From JBDIAR01 sp039812545 (GTDB taxonomy: Bacteria; Actinomycetota; Actinomycetes; Actinomycetales; Dermatophilaceae), in contig JBDIAR010000001.1 in the NCBI GenBank assembly GCA_039812545.1, positions 1-64,000 of the forward strand: a DNA stretch of 64,000 bases, written 5' to 3'. Position 1 is the stretch's first letter; each line of letters begins with the position of its first letter. Below are positions 36,197 to 44,366 of this stretch, one piece after another. Position numbers and translations under genes: made by a program. The notes beneath the pieces were generated by a model. The model was given only the letters and a program-made list of their open reading frames with translations, had not been told where the DNA came from and made no database searches.

Positions 36197-37711
36197 ATGA
36201 ACAGCGTGACTGAGCAACGAGAAATCGGTGTGACTGAGCTCGTCCTGCGCGACGGCCACCAGTCCCTCATGGCCACCCGGATGGCCATCGAGGACATGGT
36301 CGACGCATGTGCAGATATCGACAAGACCGGCTACTGGTCCGTGGAGTGCTGGGGCGGCGCGACGTACGACGCCTGCATCCGGTTCCTCAACGAGGACCCG
36401 TGGGAGCGGTTGCGGACCTTCCGCAAGCTGCTGCCCAACTCGCGCCTGCAGATGCTGCTGCGCGGCCAGAACCTGCTCGGCTACCGCCACTACGCCGACG
36501 ACGTCGTCGACCGGTTCGTCGAGAAGGCCGCCGAGAACGGCATGGACGTCTTCCGGGTGTTCGACGCCCTCAACGACCCGCGCAACCTCGAGCGCGCGAT
36601 GGCCGCGGTCGCCAAGAGCGGCAAGCACGCGCAGGGCACGATCTGCTACACCGTGTCCCCGCTGCACACCGTCGACGGGTACGTCCGCCTGGCCCACCAA
36701 CTGCGCGACATGGGCGCCCAGTCGCTGGCCCTCAAGGACATGGCGGCGCTGCTCAAGCCGCAACCGGCATACGACATCATCAAGGCGATCAAGTCCGAGA
36801 TGCCGGACATGCAGATCAACATCCACTGCCACGCGACGACGGGCGTCACCCTCGTCTCGCTGATGAAGGGCATCGAAGCCGGCGCCGACGTCGTCGACGG
36901 CTCGATCTCCTCGATTTCGATGGGCCCGGGCCACAACCCGACCGAGTCGATCTACGAAATGCTCGAGGGCACCGGCTTCGTGGCCAACCTCGACAAGGAA
37001 CTCATGCGGCACACGAAGGACCACTTCGCCAAGATCCGCCCCAAGTACACCGAGTTCATGTCCGAGGTCACCACCGTCGAGACCGACATCTTCGACAGCC
37101 AGATCCCCGGCGGCATGCTCTCCAACATGGAGTCCCAGCTGAAGGCCCAGGGCGCCGGTGACCGGATGCGCGAGGTGCTCGAGGAGGTCCCGCGGGTGCG
37201 TGAGGACAGCGGTTTCCCGCCGCTGGTCACCCCGTCTTCGCAGATCGTCGGCACCCAGGCCGTGTTCAACGTGCTGATGGGCAAGTACAAGGTCCTCACC
37301 GCCGAGTTCGCCGACCTCATGCTCGGCTACTACGGCACCTGCCTCGGCGCGATGAACCCCGAGGTCGTCGAGAAGGCCAAGGCCCAGACCGGCAAGGAGC
37401 CGATCACCGTCCGCCCGGCCGACACGATCAGCAACGAGTGGGACACGCTGCGCGACGAGGCCGCCAAGCTGGACGGCTTCGACGGCACCGACGAGGACGT
37501 CCTCACGTATGCCATGTTCCCCAAGGTGGCACCCGGCTTCTTCAAGGAGCGTCCGAACGGTCCCAAGAACGTCGGTCGCGATCCCGACGAGGTCGCCGCC
37601 GAGAAGGCCGCCGCGGCGGGCGACGGCAAGTCCGGCCCGGTGCGTGGACCGATCAAGTATGCCGTCACCATCGACGGCAAGCAGCACTCCGTCTCCGTCA
37701 AGCAGGCCTGA
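36197..37711 (+). CDS. Methylmalonyl-CoA carboxytransferase 5S subunit
   Basis: A 504-residue carboxyltransferase subunit that moves CO2 between carboxybiotin and pyruvate/oxaloacetate. The N-terminal TIM-barrel has TELVLRDGHQSLMATRMA near residues 12-29, GQNLLGYRHYADDVVDRF, the biotin-carboxylate lysine region ALKDMAALLKPQPAYD near 180-195 and metal ligands in INIHCHATTG near 210-219. The C-terminal domain shows GTQAVFNVLMGKYK. Length and sequence are close to the Propionibacterium enzyme as I remember it. GTG 36206 is an alternative start, better spaced from AAGGGA at 36193. It is the first gene of a complete transcarboxylase cluster. Confidence 0.9.
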   Translation: MNSVTEQREIGVTELVLRDGHQSLMATRMAIEDMVDACADIDKTGYWSVECWGGATYDACIRFLNEDPWERLRTFRKLLPNSRLQMLLRGQNLLGYRHYADDVVDRFVEKAAENGMDVFRVFDALNDPRNLERAMAAVAKSGKHAQGTICYTVSPLHTVDGYVRLAHQLRDMGAQSLALKDMAALLKPQPAYDIIKAIKSEMPDMQINIHCHATTGVTLVSLMKGIEAGADVVDGSISSISMGPGHNPTESIYEMLEGTGFVANLDKELMRHTKDHFAKIRPKYTEFMSEVTTVETDIFDSQIPGGMLSNMESQLKAQGAGDRMREVLEEVPRVREDSGFPPLVTPSSQIVGTQAVFNVLMGKYKVLTAEFADLMLGYYGTCLGAMNPEVVEKAKAQTGKEPITVRPADTISNEWDTLRDEAAKLDGFDGTDEDVLTYAMFPKVAPGFFKERPNGPKNVGRDPDEVAAEKAAAAGDGKSGPVRGPIKYAVTIDGKQHSVSVKQA

Positions 37712-37727
37712 GAGAGGTAACCCAGCG

Positions 37728-39281
37728 ATGTCCCAGAAGACGATGAAGGAACTCATCGCCGAGCTCAAGCAGGCCCGCGCCCAGGTGATGGCCGGCGGCG
37801 GCGAGAAGCGGATCGAGAAGCAGCACGAGTCGGGCAAGCTCACCGCCCGCGAGCGGGTCGACGAGCTCTTCGACGAAGACACCTTCGAAGAAACCGGCAT
37901 GTTCCGCAAGCACCGCCAGACCGCCTTCGGCCTGGACAAGACCGACATCCCCGCCGACGGTGTCGTCACCGGCGTCGGCCTGGTCGCCGGCCGCCCGGTG
38001 CACGTGGCCAGCCAGGACTTCACCGCCCAGGGCGGCTCGGCCGGCGAGATCCACTGCACGAAGATGGCCGACTCGATCAAGAAGGCCGTCGCCAACGGCA
38101 CGCCCGCCGTGCTGATCAACGACTCCGGTGGCGCCCGCATCCAGGAGGGCGTCGACGCCCTCGCCGGTTACGGCCGAGTGTTCTACGCCAACGTCCTGGC
38201 CTCCGGTGTCATCCCGCAGATCGCCATCATCGCCGGCCCCTGCGCCGGTGGCGCGTCCTACTCCCCGGCCCTGACCGACTTCATCATCCAGACCCGCCAG
38301 GCGAACATGTTCATCACGGGTCCGGACGTCATCAAGGCGGTCACCGGCGAGACGGTCACGGCCGAGGCCCTCGGCGGCCCCGACGCGCACATGTCGAACT
38401 CCGGCGTCATCCACTTCGTGGCCGACGACGACCGGCAGGCGTTGCTCATCGCTAAGAAGCTGCTGAGCTTCCTGCCCTCGAACAACACCGAGGAACCGCC
38501 GCTGTCCGACGAGTACCTCGACGTCGAGCCGGACTACAGCCTCAACGAAGTCATCCCGGACGACCCGAAGCTGTCGTACGACATGCACAAGGTCATCCAC
38601 AGCATCGTCGACGCCGGTGACTTCCTCGAGGTCCAGGCCGGCTGGGCGCGAAACGTGCTGATCGGGTTCGCCCGGATCACCGGCCGCGTGGTGGGCATCA
38701 TCGCCAGCCAGCCCAGCGTCATCTCCGGTGTGCTGGACATCAACGCCTCGGACAAGGCCGCCCGGTTCGTGCGGTTCTGCAACGCGTTCAACATCCCGCT
38801 CGTCACCCTGGTGGACGTGCCCGGCTTCCTGCCCGGCACCGACCAGGAGTACGGCGGCATCATCCGGCACGGCGCCAAGCTGCTGTTCGCCTACTCGGCG
38901 GCAACGGTCCCGAAGATCACCGTCATGCTGCGCAAGGCATACGGTGGCGCCTACATCGCGATGTGCAGCCGCGAGCTGGGTGCCGACCGGGTGATCGCCT
39001 GGCCGTCCGCGGAAATCGCGGTCATGGGCGCCGAGGGTGCGGCCAATATCGTCTTCCGCAAGGAGATCGCGTCCGCCGAGGACCCGGAGGCGAAGCGCAA
39101 GGAGATGGTGGACGCCTACCGCGACGCCTTCAACACGCCCTTCGTCGCGGCCGGTCGCGGCTACGTCGATGACATCATCGAGCCGGCCGAGACCCGCAAG
39201 TACGTGGCCCGCGCGCTGGAGATGTTGCTCGACAAGCGCGAGGTGCGTCCGACCAAGAAGCACGGCAACATCCCGCTGTGA
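37728..39281 (+). CDS. Methylmalonyl-CoA carboxytransferase 12S subunit
   Basis: A 517-residue carboxyltransferase of the acyl-CoA carboxylase beta family; it transfers CO2 between methylmalonyl-CoA and biotin. The N-terminal crotonase-like domain has GSAGEIHCTKMADSIKKA, NDSGGARIQEGVDALAGYG near residues 128-146 and GPCAGGASYSPALTDF near 170. The C-terminal half has GVLDINASDKAARFVRFCN and DVPGFLPGTDQEYGGIIRHG near 363-382. ATG 37728 follows AGAGAGGTAA after the 5S stop. It could also work as propionyl-CoA carboxylase beta, but the 5S and 1.3S partners make transcarboxylase more likely. Confidence 0.92.
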   Translation: MSQKTMKELIAELKQARAQVMAGGGEKRIEKQHESGKLTARERVDELFDEDTFEETGMFRKHRQTAFGLDKTDIPADGVVTGVGLVAGRPVHVASQDFTAQGGSAGEIHCTKMADSIKKAVANGTPAVLINDSGGARIQEGVDALAGYGRVFYANVLASGVIPQIAIIAGPCAGGASYSPALTDFIIQTRQANMFITGPDVIKAVTGETVTAEALGGPDAHMSNSGVIHFVADDDRQALLIAKKLLSFLPSNNTEEPPLSDEYLDVEPDYSLNEVIPDDPKLSYDMHKVIHSIVDAGDFLEVQAGWARNVLIGFARITGRVVGIIASQPSVISGVLDINASDKAARFVRFCNAFNIPLVTLVDVPGFLPGTDQEYGGIIRHGAKLLFAYSAATVPKITVMLRKAYGGAYIAMCSRELGADRVIAWPSAEIAVMGAEGAANIVFRKEIASAEDPEAKRKEMVDAYRDAFNTPFVAAGRGYVDDIIEPAETRKYVARALEMLLDKREVRPTKKHGNIPL

Positions 39282-39298
39282 CGGGGGAGGAGACCAGC

Positions 39299-39592
39299 GT
39301 GTCCACTATGGAAGACACCGTCCGCGAGCTGCAGCAGCTCGTATCCGAACTCACCCATCGGGTCAATTTCCTGGAGGCCGAGCTCAACGCGTTCCCGCAC
39401 CGCCACGCCGACGACCCGACCGATGAGGAGATGCTGGCCATCTCCGCCGCGGTCGCGGCCTTCCTCGGCCACCGCGCGCTGCCCAAGCAGGTCCACGTCC
39501 GCCGTCGTGGTGGCTGGGCGCGCAAGGGACGCGAGGGAATCCAGGAGTCGCACAGCGTGACTCACCACACCCCCCGGTATCTCGGCCACTGA
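39299..39592 (+). CDS. Small acyl-CoA carboxylase epsilon-like / transcarboxylase accessory protein
   Basis: A 97-residue protein from GTG 39299, placed by GGGGGAGGAG about seven bases upstream. The N-terminal third is a probable coiled coil (DTVRELQQLVSELTHRVNFL), then an acidic stretch with DDPTDEEMLAISAAVAAFLG, then a basic region with HVRRRGGWARKGREG. The DPTDEEMLAISAAVAAFLG segment is like the helical core of small epsilon subunits of actinobacterial carboxylases. It sits between the 12S and 1.3S genes, so it is probably a structural part of the complex. Function is inferred from place. Confidence 0.7.
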   Translation: MSTMEDTVRELQQLVSELTHRVNFLEAELNAFPHRHADDPTDEEMLAISAAVAAFLGHRALPKQVHVRRRGGWARKGREGIQESHSVTHHTPRYLGH

Positions 39593-39640
39593 CGCCACCC
39601 ACCCCTTCCCGGACAACCGGAACGACAGACGAGGTAAGAG

Positions 39641-40006
39641 ATGAAGCTGAAAGTGACCGTCAACGGGACGACGTACGACGTCGACGTGGAGGTCGAAGAG
39701 GAGAAGATCACCCCGATCGCCCCGATCATCATCGGTGGCGGAGCGGTGGGACCGGTCATCCCGGCGACGGCCAAGGCGGCGGGTTCGACCTCGTCCGGTC
39801 TGCGGGCACCCATCGCCGGTACCGTCCTGCGGATCAACGTGACCGAGGGCCAGGAGGTCAAGGCCGGCGACACCGTCGTGGTGCTCGAGGCCATGAAGAT
39901 GGAGACCGAGATCACGGCCAACATGGATGCCACCGTCGCGCACATTCTGGTCGCCGAGGGTGAAGCCGTGATGGCGGGCCAGGACGTCGTCGAGTGGGCC
40001 GAGTGA
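39641..40006 (+). CDS. Methylmalonyl-CoA carboxytransferase 1.3S biotin carrier subunit
   Basis: A 121-residue biotinyl protein. The N-terminal MKLKVTVNGTTYDVDVEVE segment anchors it to the other subunits, a Gly/Ala linker follows, and the biotinyl domain begins at LRAPIAGTVLRINV. The biotin attachment lysine is in EAMKMET near residues 86-92. Length and layout match the propionibacterial 1.3S subunit. A biotin ligase must be encoded elsewhere. A perfect terminator hairpin follows 37 bases later and ends the operon. Confidence 0.94.
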   Translation: MKLKVTVNGTTYDVDVEVEEEKITPIAPIIIGGGAVGPVIPATAKAAGSTSSGLRAPIAGTVLRINVTEGQEVKAGDTVVVLEAMKMETEITANMDATVAHILVAEGEAVMAGQDVVEWAE

Positions 40007-40042
40007 GCGCAGCGTCGGCGACGATCTGACGTCCCCACGTGA

Positions 40043-40082
40043 GCCGGAGGGGGCGACCATCTCGATGGTCGCCCCCTCCGGC
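40043..40082 (+). terminator. Terminator of the transcarboxylase operon
   Basis: A perfect 18-bp stem (40043-40060 and 40065-40082) closed by the loop CTCG. It is the strongest hairpin after a gene in the window although it lacks a T-tract. Confidence 0.9.
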
Positions 40083-40122
40083 ATGTCCGAGCAGCCGGGT
40101 GTCGTTGGTCTGCCGCGTGAGA

Positions 40123-40211
40123 TTGGTATACCGCGGGTGATGGGTATGCCGGGTGCTGCGGGTATGCCGCGTGCTGCTGGCATTCCGAGTGGTGGGTATG
40201 CCGGGTATGCC
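40123..40211. repeat. Intergenic array of GGTATGCCG-type repeats
   Basis: Four exact GTATGCC copies (40144, 40162, 40196, 40205) and degenerate ones (GGTATACCG at about 40125, GGCATTCCG at about 40180) are packed into about 90 bases, often as GGGTATGCCG separated by GTGCTGC-like spacers. It lies between the transcarboxylase terminator and the end of the PKD protein gene. This is the densest cluster of the window-wide heptamer. Confidence 0.85.
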
Positions 40212-40225
40212 GGGCCTGTCGGCCC

Positions 40226-42406
40226 TTAGGGCACGGTCACCTTGTGCCGCAGCGTCGAGACCAGGCCGTCCGAATCGGTCACGGTCAGCGTGACGACATA
40301 CTCGCCGGGCGCGCGATAGGTGTGGCTGATCGACGGTGTCGGGCCGGGGGCGGGCGCCGTGCTGTCGTCGCCGAAATCCCACGCGTACGAGGCCACCGTG
40401 ACCGGCGCGATGACCGTGCTGGCCGCCGCGTCCAAGGTCACGACGGATCCCGCCGACGTCGCCGTCACGGCCGCGCGGGGTGCCTTCGGGTTGACCCGGA
40501 TCACGGCCGTGGTCGCGCTGACCCCCAGGTCGTCGGTCACCGTGAGCGTGACACCGTGGATCTGCTCGTCGGCATAGGTATGCGACACCTTGTCCGGAGT
40601 CGTGGTGACGATCGTGTTGGGATTGTCGCCACCTTCGGCCGGAGCATTCGCATCCCCGAAACTCCAGGCATACGAGACGATCTTGCCGAGCTTGGCGGTG
40701 GACCAGGACGGGTCGAAGGTGACCTGGCCGGCCACCTCGCCGATGACGGCGTCGAAATCGGGGATCGGTGGGATGGCCTTGACGGTCACCGGCAGCGTCG
40801 TGCGCGAGCTGTTCCCCTTGGCGTCGGTGACGACGAGGGTGACGGTGTAGTTGCCGTCCTTGGCGTACCCGTGCCGGGTGGTGGCCGTCTTGGTCCGTGC
40901 CGTCGTCCCGTCGCCGAACTCCCAGTCGAACGTGGCCAAGTCGCCGTCAAGGTCCTTGGTCGCCTTGGCGTCGAAGGCCACCGATAGTCCGGTGCTCGTG
41001 TCGGCCTGCAGCGCCGCCACCGGTGCCCCGTCGACGACCACGACCATCCGTTGGGTCTGGTAGTTGCCCTGCTTGTCGTATGCCGTGAGCGAGACCGTGT
41101 AGCTGCCCGGGGACGCGTACCTGTGGACGGCGACCGGCTTGGAGTACCAGTGCAGTTCCTTGCCGTCGCCGAAGTTCCACTCGTAGGACACCAGGGCGGA
41201 GGCGGTGGACCGGGAGGCCGAGGCGTCGAAGGAGGCGTCGCCCGCGGCGACCTTGGCCGTGAAGCCGGTGCGAACCGGCGAGCCGAGGATGGGGCCGGGC
41301 TGCACGGTCGAGCCGGGCGTCGGCCCGGTGGTCACCTTCGTCGGCCTGGGGCCGCTGGTCGAACCGGAGGTGATGGTCGTCTTCGGCGGTGGCGTGGCCT
41401 TGGGCGGCGCGGCCGATGTCGTGGACCCTGAGTTGATGATCGGGCCGATGACATTGGGGCCGATGGTCCCGGTGTCGCGGTAGGTGGCCGCCCACATCAA
41501 CACATCGCCCACGTAGACCCGAGACGGGTTGTACCGCATGATCGCCGCCGAGATATTGGCCGCGTTGGACAGGTCTCCGCCGGTGTCGCAGAGGAAGACC
41601 CCGGCCGTGACGGCGGCGTCGTACACATTGTTCGGGTCCGCCACGCCGTCGCCGTTGCCGTCCTCGCCGAACTGGCGCCAGGTGGACGGAAGGAACTGCA
41701 TGGGGCCGACGGCCCGGTCGAACTGGGTGTCCCCGTCCAGCGCTCCGCCGTCGGTGTCCCGGATGACCGCGGTCCCCGGAGTGGTCCCGTCCAGCCGGGG
41801 CCCGAGGATCACTCCCTTGGTCTTTCCGGTCGCATCGACGGCGCCGCCGTAGGCGTGGCCCGACTCGATCTTGCCGATGCCGGCGAGCAGCCACCACGGC
41901 AGATTGCATTGGGGACGCAGGGTGCGCAACCGGGTCTGCGCCGAGGTGTATGCCGTCATCAGGCCGGTGGGAACCGTGGCGGCCGCCGACCGGGTGGGGG
42001 CGATCTTGCCGTCCAGCGCCAGCTTGGCCATCTCCCCGGCCTGTTTCGCGTCGACCGGGGTGCTCACCATCCGACCGTCGAGGGCCACGAGGCTGTGGCC
42101 GATCGCGGCGGTGACGCCCTGGCCCGGAGCCGATCCGTCGACCACGAGCCCGCCGGGTGCCGTCGTGGTGTCCGGCCGGGGCTGGGCCGGTGCGCCGAGG
42201 CTGGCTCCGACGAGCATCAGGCTCGCCATCCCGGTGCCGGCGATCGCATTGCGCAACCCGGTGCGGGCACCCGCCCGAGCCTCGGCGATCCGGCGCAACT
42301 GCCGGCCACCGGACCGAACAGCCTCTGTCCGAACCGGTTCGGCGCGCACTCCACCGCGCGGCGCCATCGTGGGCTGCGGTTGGCGGTGCGGCTGTTTCGG
42401 CGTCAT
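40226..42406 (-). CDS. Secreted lytic transglycosylase-like protein with PKD repeats
   Basis: A 726-residue exported protein. A basic N-terminus leads to one hydrophobic segment (GMASLMLVGASLGAPA, about residues 58-73). The transglycosylase-like domain lies near 150-305, with LPWWLLAGIGKIESGHAYGG containing the catalytic Glu and AVGPMQFLPSTWRQFGEDGN. A Thr/Pro/Ser linker follows, then four PKD domains, each with a YEWNFGDG-like strand (about 395, 485, 575, 670). It probably cleaves peptidoglycan and uses PKD domains for surface or polysaccharide contact. M at 42367 is an alternative start. Confidence 0.85.
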   Translation of the reverse strand: MTPKQPHRQPQPTMAPRGGVRAEPVRTEAVRSGGRQLRRIAEARAGARTGLRNAIAGTGMASLMLVGASLGAPAQPRPDTTTAPGGLVVDGSAPGQGVTAAIGHSLVALDGRMVSTPVDAKQAGEMAKLALDGKIAPTRSAAATVPTGLMTAYTSAQTRLRTLRPQCNLPWWLLAGIGKIESGHAYGGAVDATGKTKGVILGPRLDGTTPGTAVIRDTDGGALDGDTQFDRAVGPMQFLPSTWRQFGEDGNGDGVADPNNVYDAAVTAGVFLCDTGGDLSNAANISAAIMRYNPSRVYVGDVLMWAATYRDTGTIGPNVIGPIINSGSTTSAAPPKATPPPKTTITSGSTSGPRPTKVTTGPTPGSTVQPGPILGSPVRTGFTAKVAAGDASFDASASRSTASALVSYEWNFGDGKELHWYSKPVAVHRYASPGSYTVSLTAYDKQGNYQTQRMVVVVDGAPVAALQADTSTGLSVAFDAKATKDLDGDLATFDWEFGDGTTARTKTATTRHGYAKDGNYTVTLVVTDAKGNSSRTTLPVTVKAIPPIPDFDAVIGEVAGQVTFDPSWSTAKLGKIVSYAWSFGDANAPAEGGDNPNTIVTTTPDKVSHTYADEQIHGVTLTVTDDLGVSATTAVIRVNPKAPRAAVTATSAGSVVTLDAAASTVIAPVTVASYAWDFGDDSTAPAPGPTPSISHTYRAPGEYVVTLTVTDSDGLVSTLRHKVTVP

Positions 42407-42572
42407 GTCTCGGGGATGCCTTGGGGTGGATCAGCCGGCTGGCCGGGTGGATGAACCGGTGGGGGTGATCTGGGAAGGTTTCAGACCGCCCGCACGATCT
42501 GACCAGATTCGTCCCAATCGTAGCTCTTTCTCCCGACGTGCGGGAGATTCCGCAGCACCCGCATACCGCACA

Positions 42573-43817
42573 TCACCTCCCGAGGACGCCACCAGAGGAT
42601 CGCGGGGTGCGTCGTCGCGCCAGGAAGCTCGCGAGCCGGCCGATGGCCTCTTCGATGTCGTCGAGGTGTGGCAGGGTGACGATCCGGAAGTGGTCCGGCC
42701 GGGGCCAGTTGAACCCGGTGCCCTGGACGATCAGCAGCTTCTCCTCGCGGACCAGGTCCAGCGCGAAGCGCTCGTCGTCCTCGATCGGGTAGACCGCCGG
42801 GTCGAGCCTCGGGAACAGGTAGAGCGCGCCCCTCGGCCGCACGCAACTGACCCCGGGGATCTCACAGACGAGTTCCCAGGCCCGTCGCCGCTGCAGTTCG
42901 AAACGGCCGCCCTGGGCGATCAACCCGTCGACCGACTGCACCCCGCCCAACGCGGTCTGGATGGCATACTGCGCCGGCACATTGGCGCACAGTCGCATAT
43001 TCGCCAGTACGCCCAGCGCCTCGATATACCCTCGGGCGTGGTCCTTGGGGCCGGACAGGCCGAGCCACCCGCTGCGGAAACCCGCGACCCGATGCGTCTT
43101 GGACAGCCCGTTGAAGGTGAGGCACAGCAGGTCGGGGGCGCGCGAGGCGATCGAGATGTGGACGGCGTCGTCGTAGACGATCCGGTCGTAGATCTCGTCG
43201 GACATCAGGATCAGGTCGTGCTCGCGGGCGATCTGGACCAGCTCGTCGAGCATCGCCGGCTCGTACACCGCGCCGGTCGGGTTGTTGGGATTGATGACCA
43301 CCAGGGCCCGGGTCCGATCGGTGATCTTGGAGCGCAGATCGGCCAGGTCGGGCTGCCAGTCGGCGCCCTCGTCGCACAGGTAGTGGACCGGGCGACCACC
43401 GGCCAACGCCGTCGCCGCGGTCCACAGCGGGTAGTCCGGCGCGGGGATGAGAACTTCGTCGCCGTCATCCAGCAGGCCCTGCATGGCCATCACGATCAGT
43501 TCGGAGACGCCGTTGCCGAGATAGATGTCGTCGGGGTCGACCCCCGGAATCCCCCGCAACGCGAAGTACTGGGCCACCGCGACCCGAGCCGGCAGGATCC
43601 CCTTGGAGTCCGAGTAGCCGTGGGCGATCGGCAGGGTGTGGATCATGTCCCGCAAGATCTCCGGCGGGGCCTCGAAACCGAACGGCCCGGGGTTGCCGAT
43701 GTTCAGCTTGATGATGTGTTCGCCGGCATCCTCCAGCCGCTTGGCCTCCTCCAGAACCGGGCCGCGGATTTCGTAACAGACCTTCGCGAGTTTGGAGGAT
43801 TGACCGACGGCGCGCAT
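42573..43817 (-). CDS. alaA: AlaA-like class I aminotransferase
   Basis: A 414-residue PLP-dependent aminotransferase. HIIKLNIGNPGPFGFEAPPEI near residues 34-54, GYSDSKGILPARVAVAQYF near 67-85, VINPNNPTGAVYEP near 174-187 and the Schiff-base lysine in FNGLSKTHRVAGFRSGW near 238-254 are all AlaA-type. It makes alanine from pyruvate and glutamate. Beyond RLASFLARR the last ~12 residues are variable. A terminator at 43840-43869 separates it from the upstream small gene, so it has its own promoter in a very short space or depends on readthrough. Confidence 0.9.
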   Translation of the reverse strand: MRAVGQSSKLAKVCYEIRGPVLEEAKRLEDAGEHIIKLNIGNPGPFGFEAPPEILRDMIHTLPIAHGYSDSKGILPARVAVAQYFALRGIPGVDPDDIYLGNGVSELIVMAMQGLLDDGDEVLIPAPDYPLWTAATALAGGRPVHYLCDEGADWQPDLADLRSKITDRTRALVVINPNNPTGAVYEPAMLDELVQIAREHDLILMSDEIYDRIVYDDAVHISIASRAPDLLCLTFNGLSKTHRVAGFRSGWLGLSGPKDHARGYIEALGVLANMRLCANVPAQYAIQTALGGVQSVDGLIAQGGRFELQRRRAWELVCEIPGVSCVRPRGALYLFPRLDPAVYPIEDDERFALDLVREEKLLIVQGTGFNWPRPDHFRIVTLPHLDDIEEAIGRLASFLARRRTPRSSGGVLGR

Positions 43818-43839
43818 GGGGTCAAGCGTATGCCGGTGG

Positions 43840-43869
43840 CCGGTCGGGACCCGTCAAGGTCCCGACCGG
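43840..43869 (-). terminator. Hairpin terminator after the 74-residue protein gene
   Basis: A perfect 12-bp stem (43840-43851 and 43858-43869) with a 6-base loop lies between the small gene (stop at 43891) and the aminotransferase start (43817). No T-tract is seen in either direction. Confidence 0.7.
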
Positions 43870-43890
43870 TTGCCGCTCAGCCGTGCTGGC

Positions 43891-44115
43891 TCAGCCTTGC
43901 TTGCCGTCCAGCGCCACGAGGACACCGGCGAGGGCGAAGTACTTGTTGGAGCCGAGGTCGCGGATCGTCTTGATCCCGAGCGCCTCGGCCAGGGCCGCGT
44001 CGTGCTTCTCCGTCAGGCCGGCCAGCGCGGACGGCGGTGCGTCGAGGATCTCCGACAGCGTCTTGTCCTCGTATGCCTTGTCGAGTCCCTTGGTGAGGTT
44101 GACCTGAATAGCCAT
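43891..44115 (-). CDS. Small conserved-type protein of unknown function
   Basis: A 74-residue soluble protein starting MAIQVNLTKGLDKAYEDKTLSE. The middle (ILDAPPSALAGLTEKHDAALAEALGIKTIRDLG, written here by its ends: residues ~23-55) resembles a helix-hairpin-helix-like fold in which a short motif is followed by IRDLGSNKY. Heat-stable and highly expressed small actinobacterial proteins of this form exist, but I cannot name one with certainty. The gene has its own terminator and lies apart from neighbours. DNA binding or a nucleoid role is only a guess from the fold. Confidence 0.65.
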   Translation of the reverse strand: MAIQVNLTKGLDKAYEDKTLSEILDAPPSALAGLTEKHDAALAEALGIKTIRDLGSNKYFALAGVLVALDGKQG

Positions 44116-44282
44116 GTGCGCTCCTATGTGTTGGACCTGTATGTGCTGGACGTGCGGACCGGATACGACGAACGGTAGTGTTCCCGAGTCGCCTGAGCCC
44201 GCAATTGGGCCAACCTGGGAGTTTGCCGCACGAAAAGGTTGCGCGAACTGTGGGTGCGGGCCTGACGGCTGCGGTGAGGGCA

Positions 44283-44350
44283 GGTCAAGCGGTGACAACA
44301 GGTCGAGCGCTGACAACAGGTCAAGCGGTGACAACAGGTCAAGCGGTGAC
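44283..44350. repeat. 18-base tandem repeat upstream of the helicase gene
   Basis: GGTCAAGCGGTGACAACA units lie at 44283-44300, 44301-44318 (two mismatches), 44319-44336, and a partial copy at 44337-44350. The array ends 17 bases before the helicase start GTG 44367, so it covers the likely leader or promoter of that gene. No spacer-repeat pattern exists, so it is not CRISPR. Confidence 0.85.
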
Positions 44351-44366
44351 GGGATGAGGTCGCGAC

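Noticed and set aside
40123..40211. CRISPR or attachment-site interpretation of the GGTATGCCG array
   Set aside because: Repeats are under 12 bases with irregular, non-unique spacers; the same heptamer is spread over the whole window.
44283..44350. CRISPR-like array
   Set aside because: Units are directly abutting 18-mers without spacers, and no cas genes are near.
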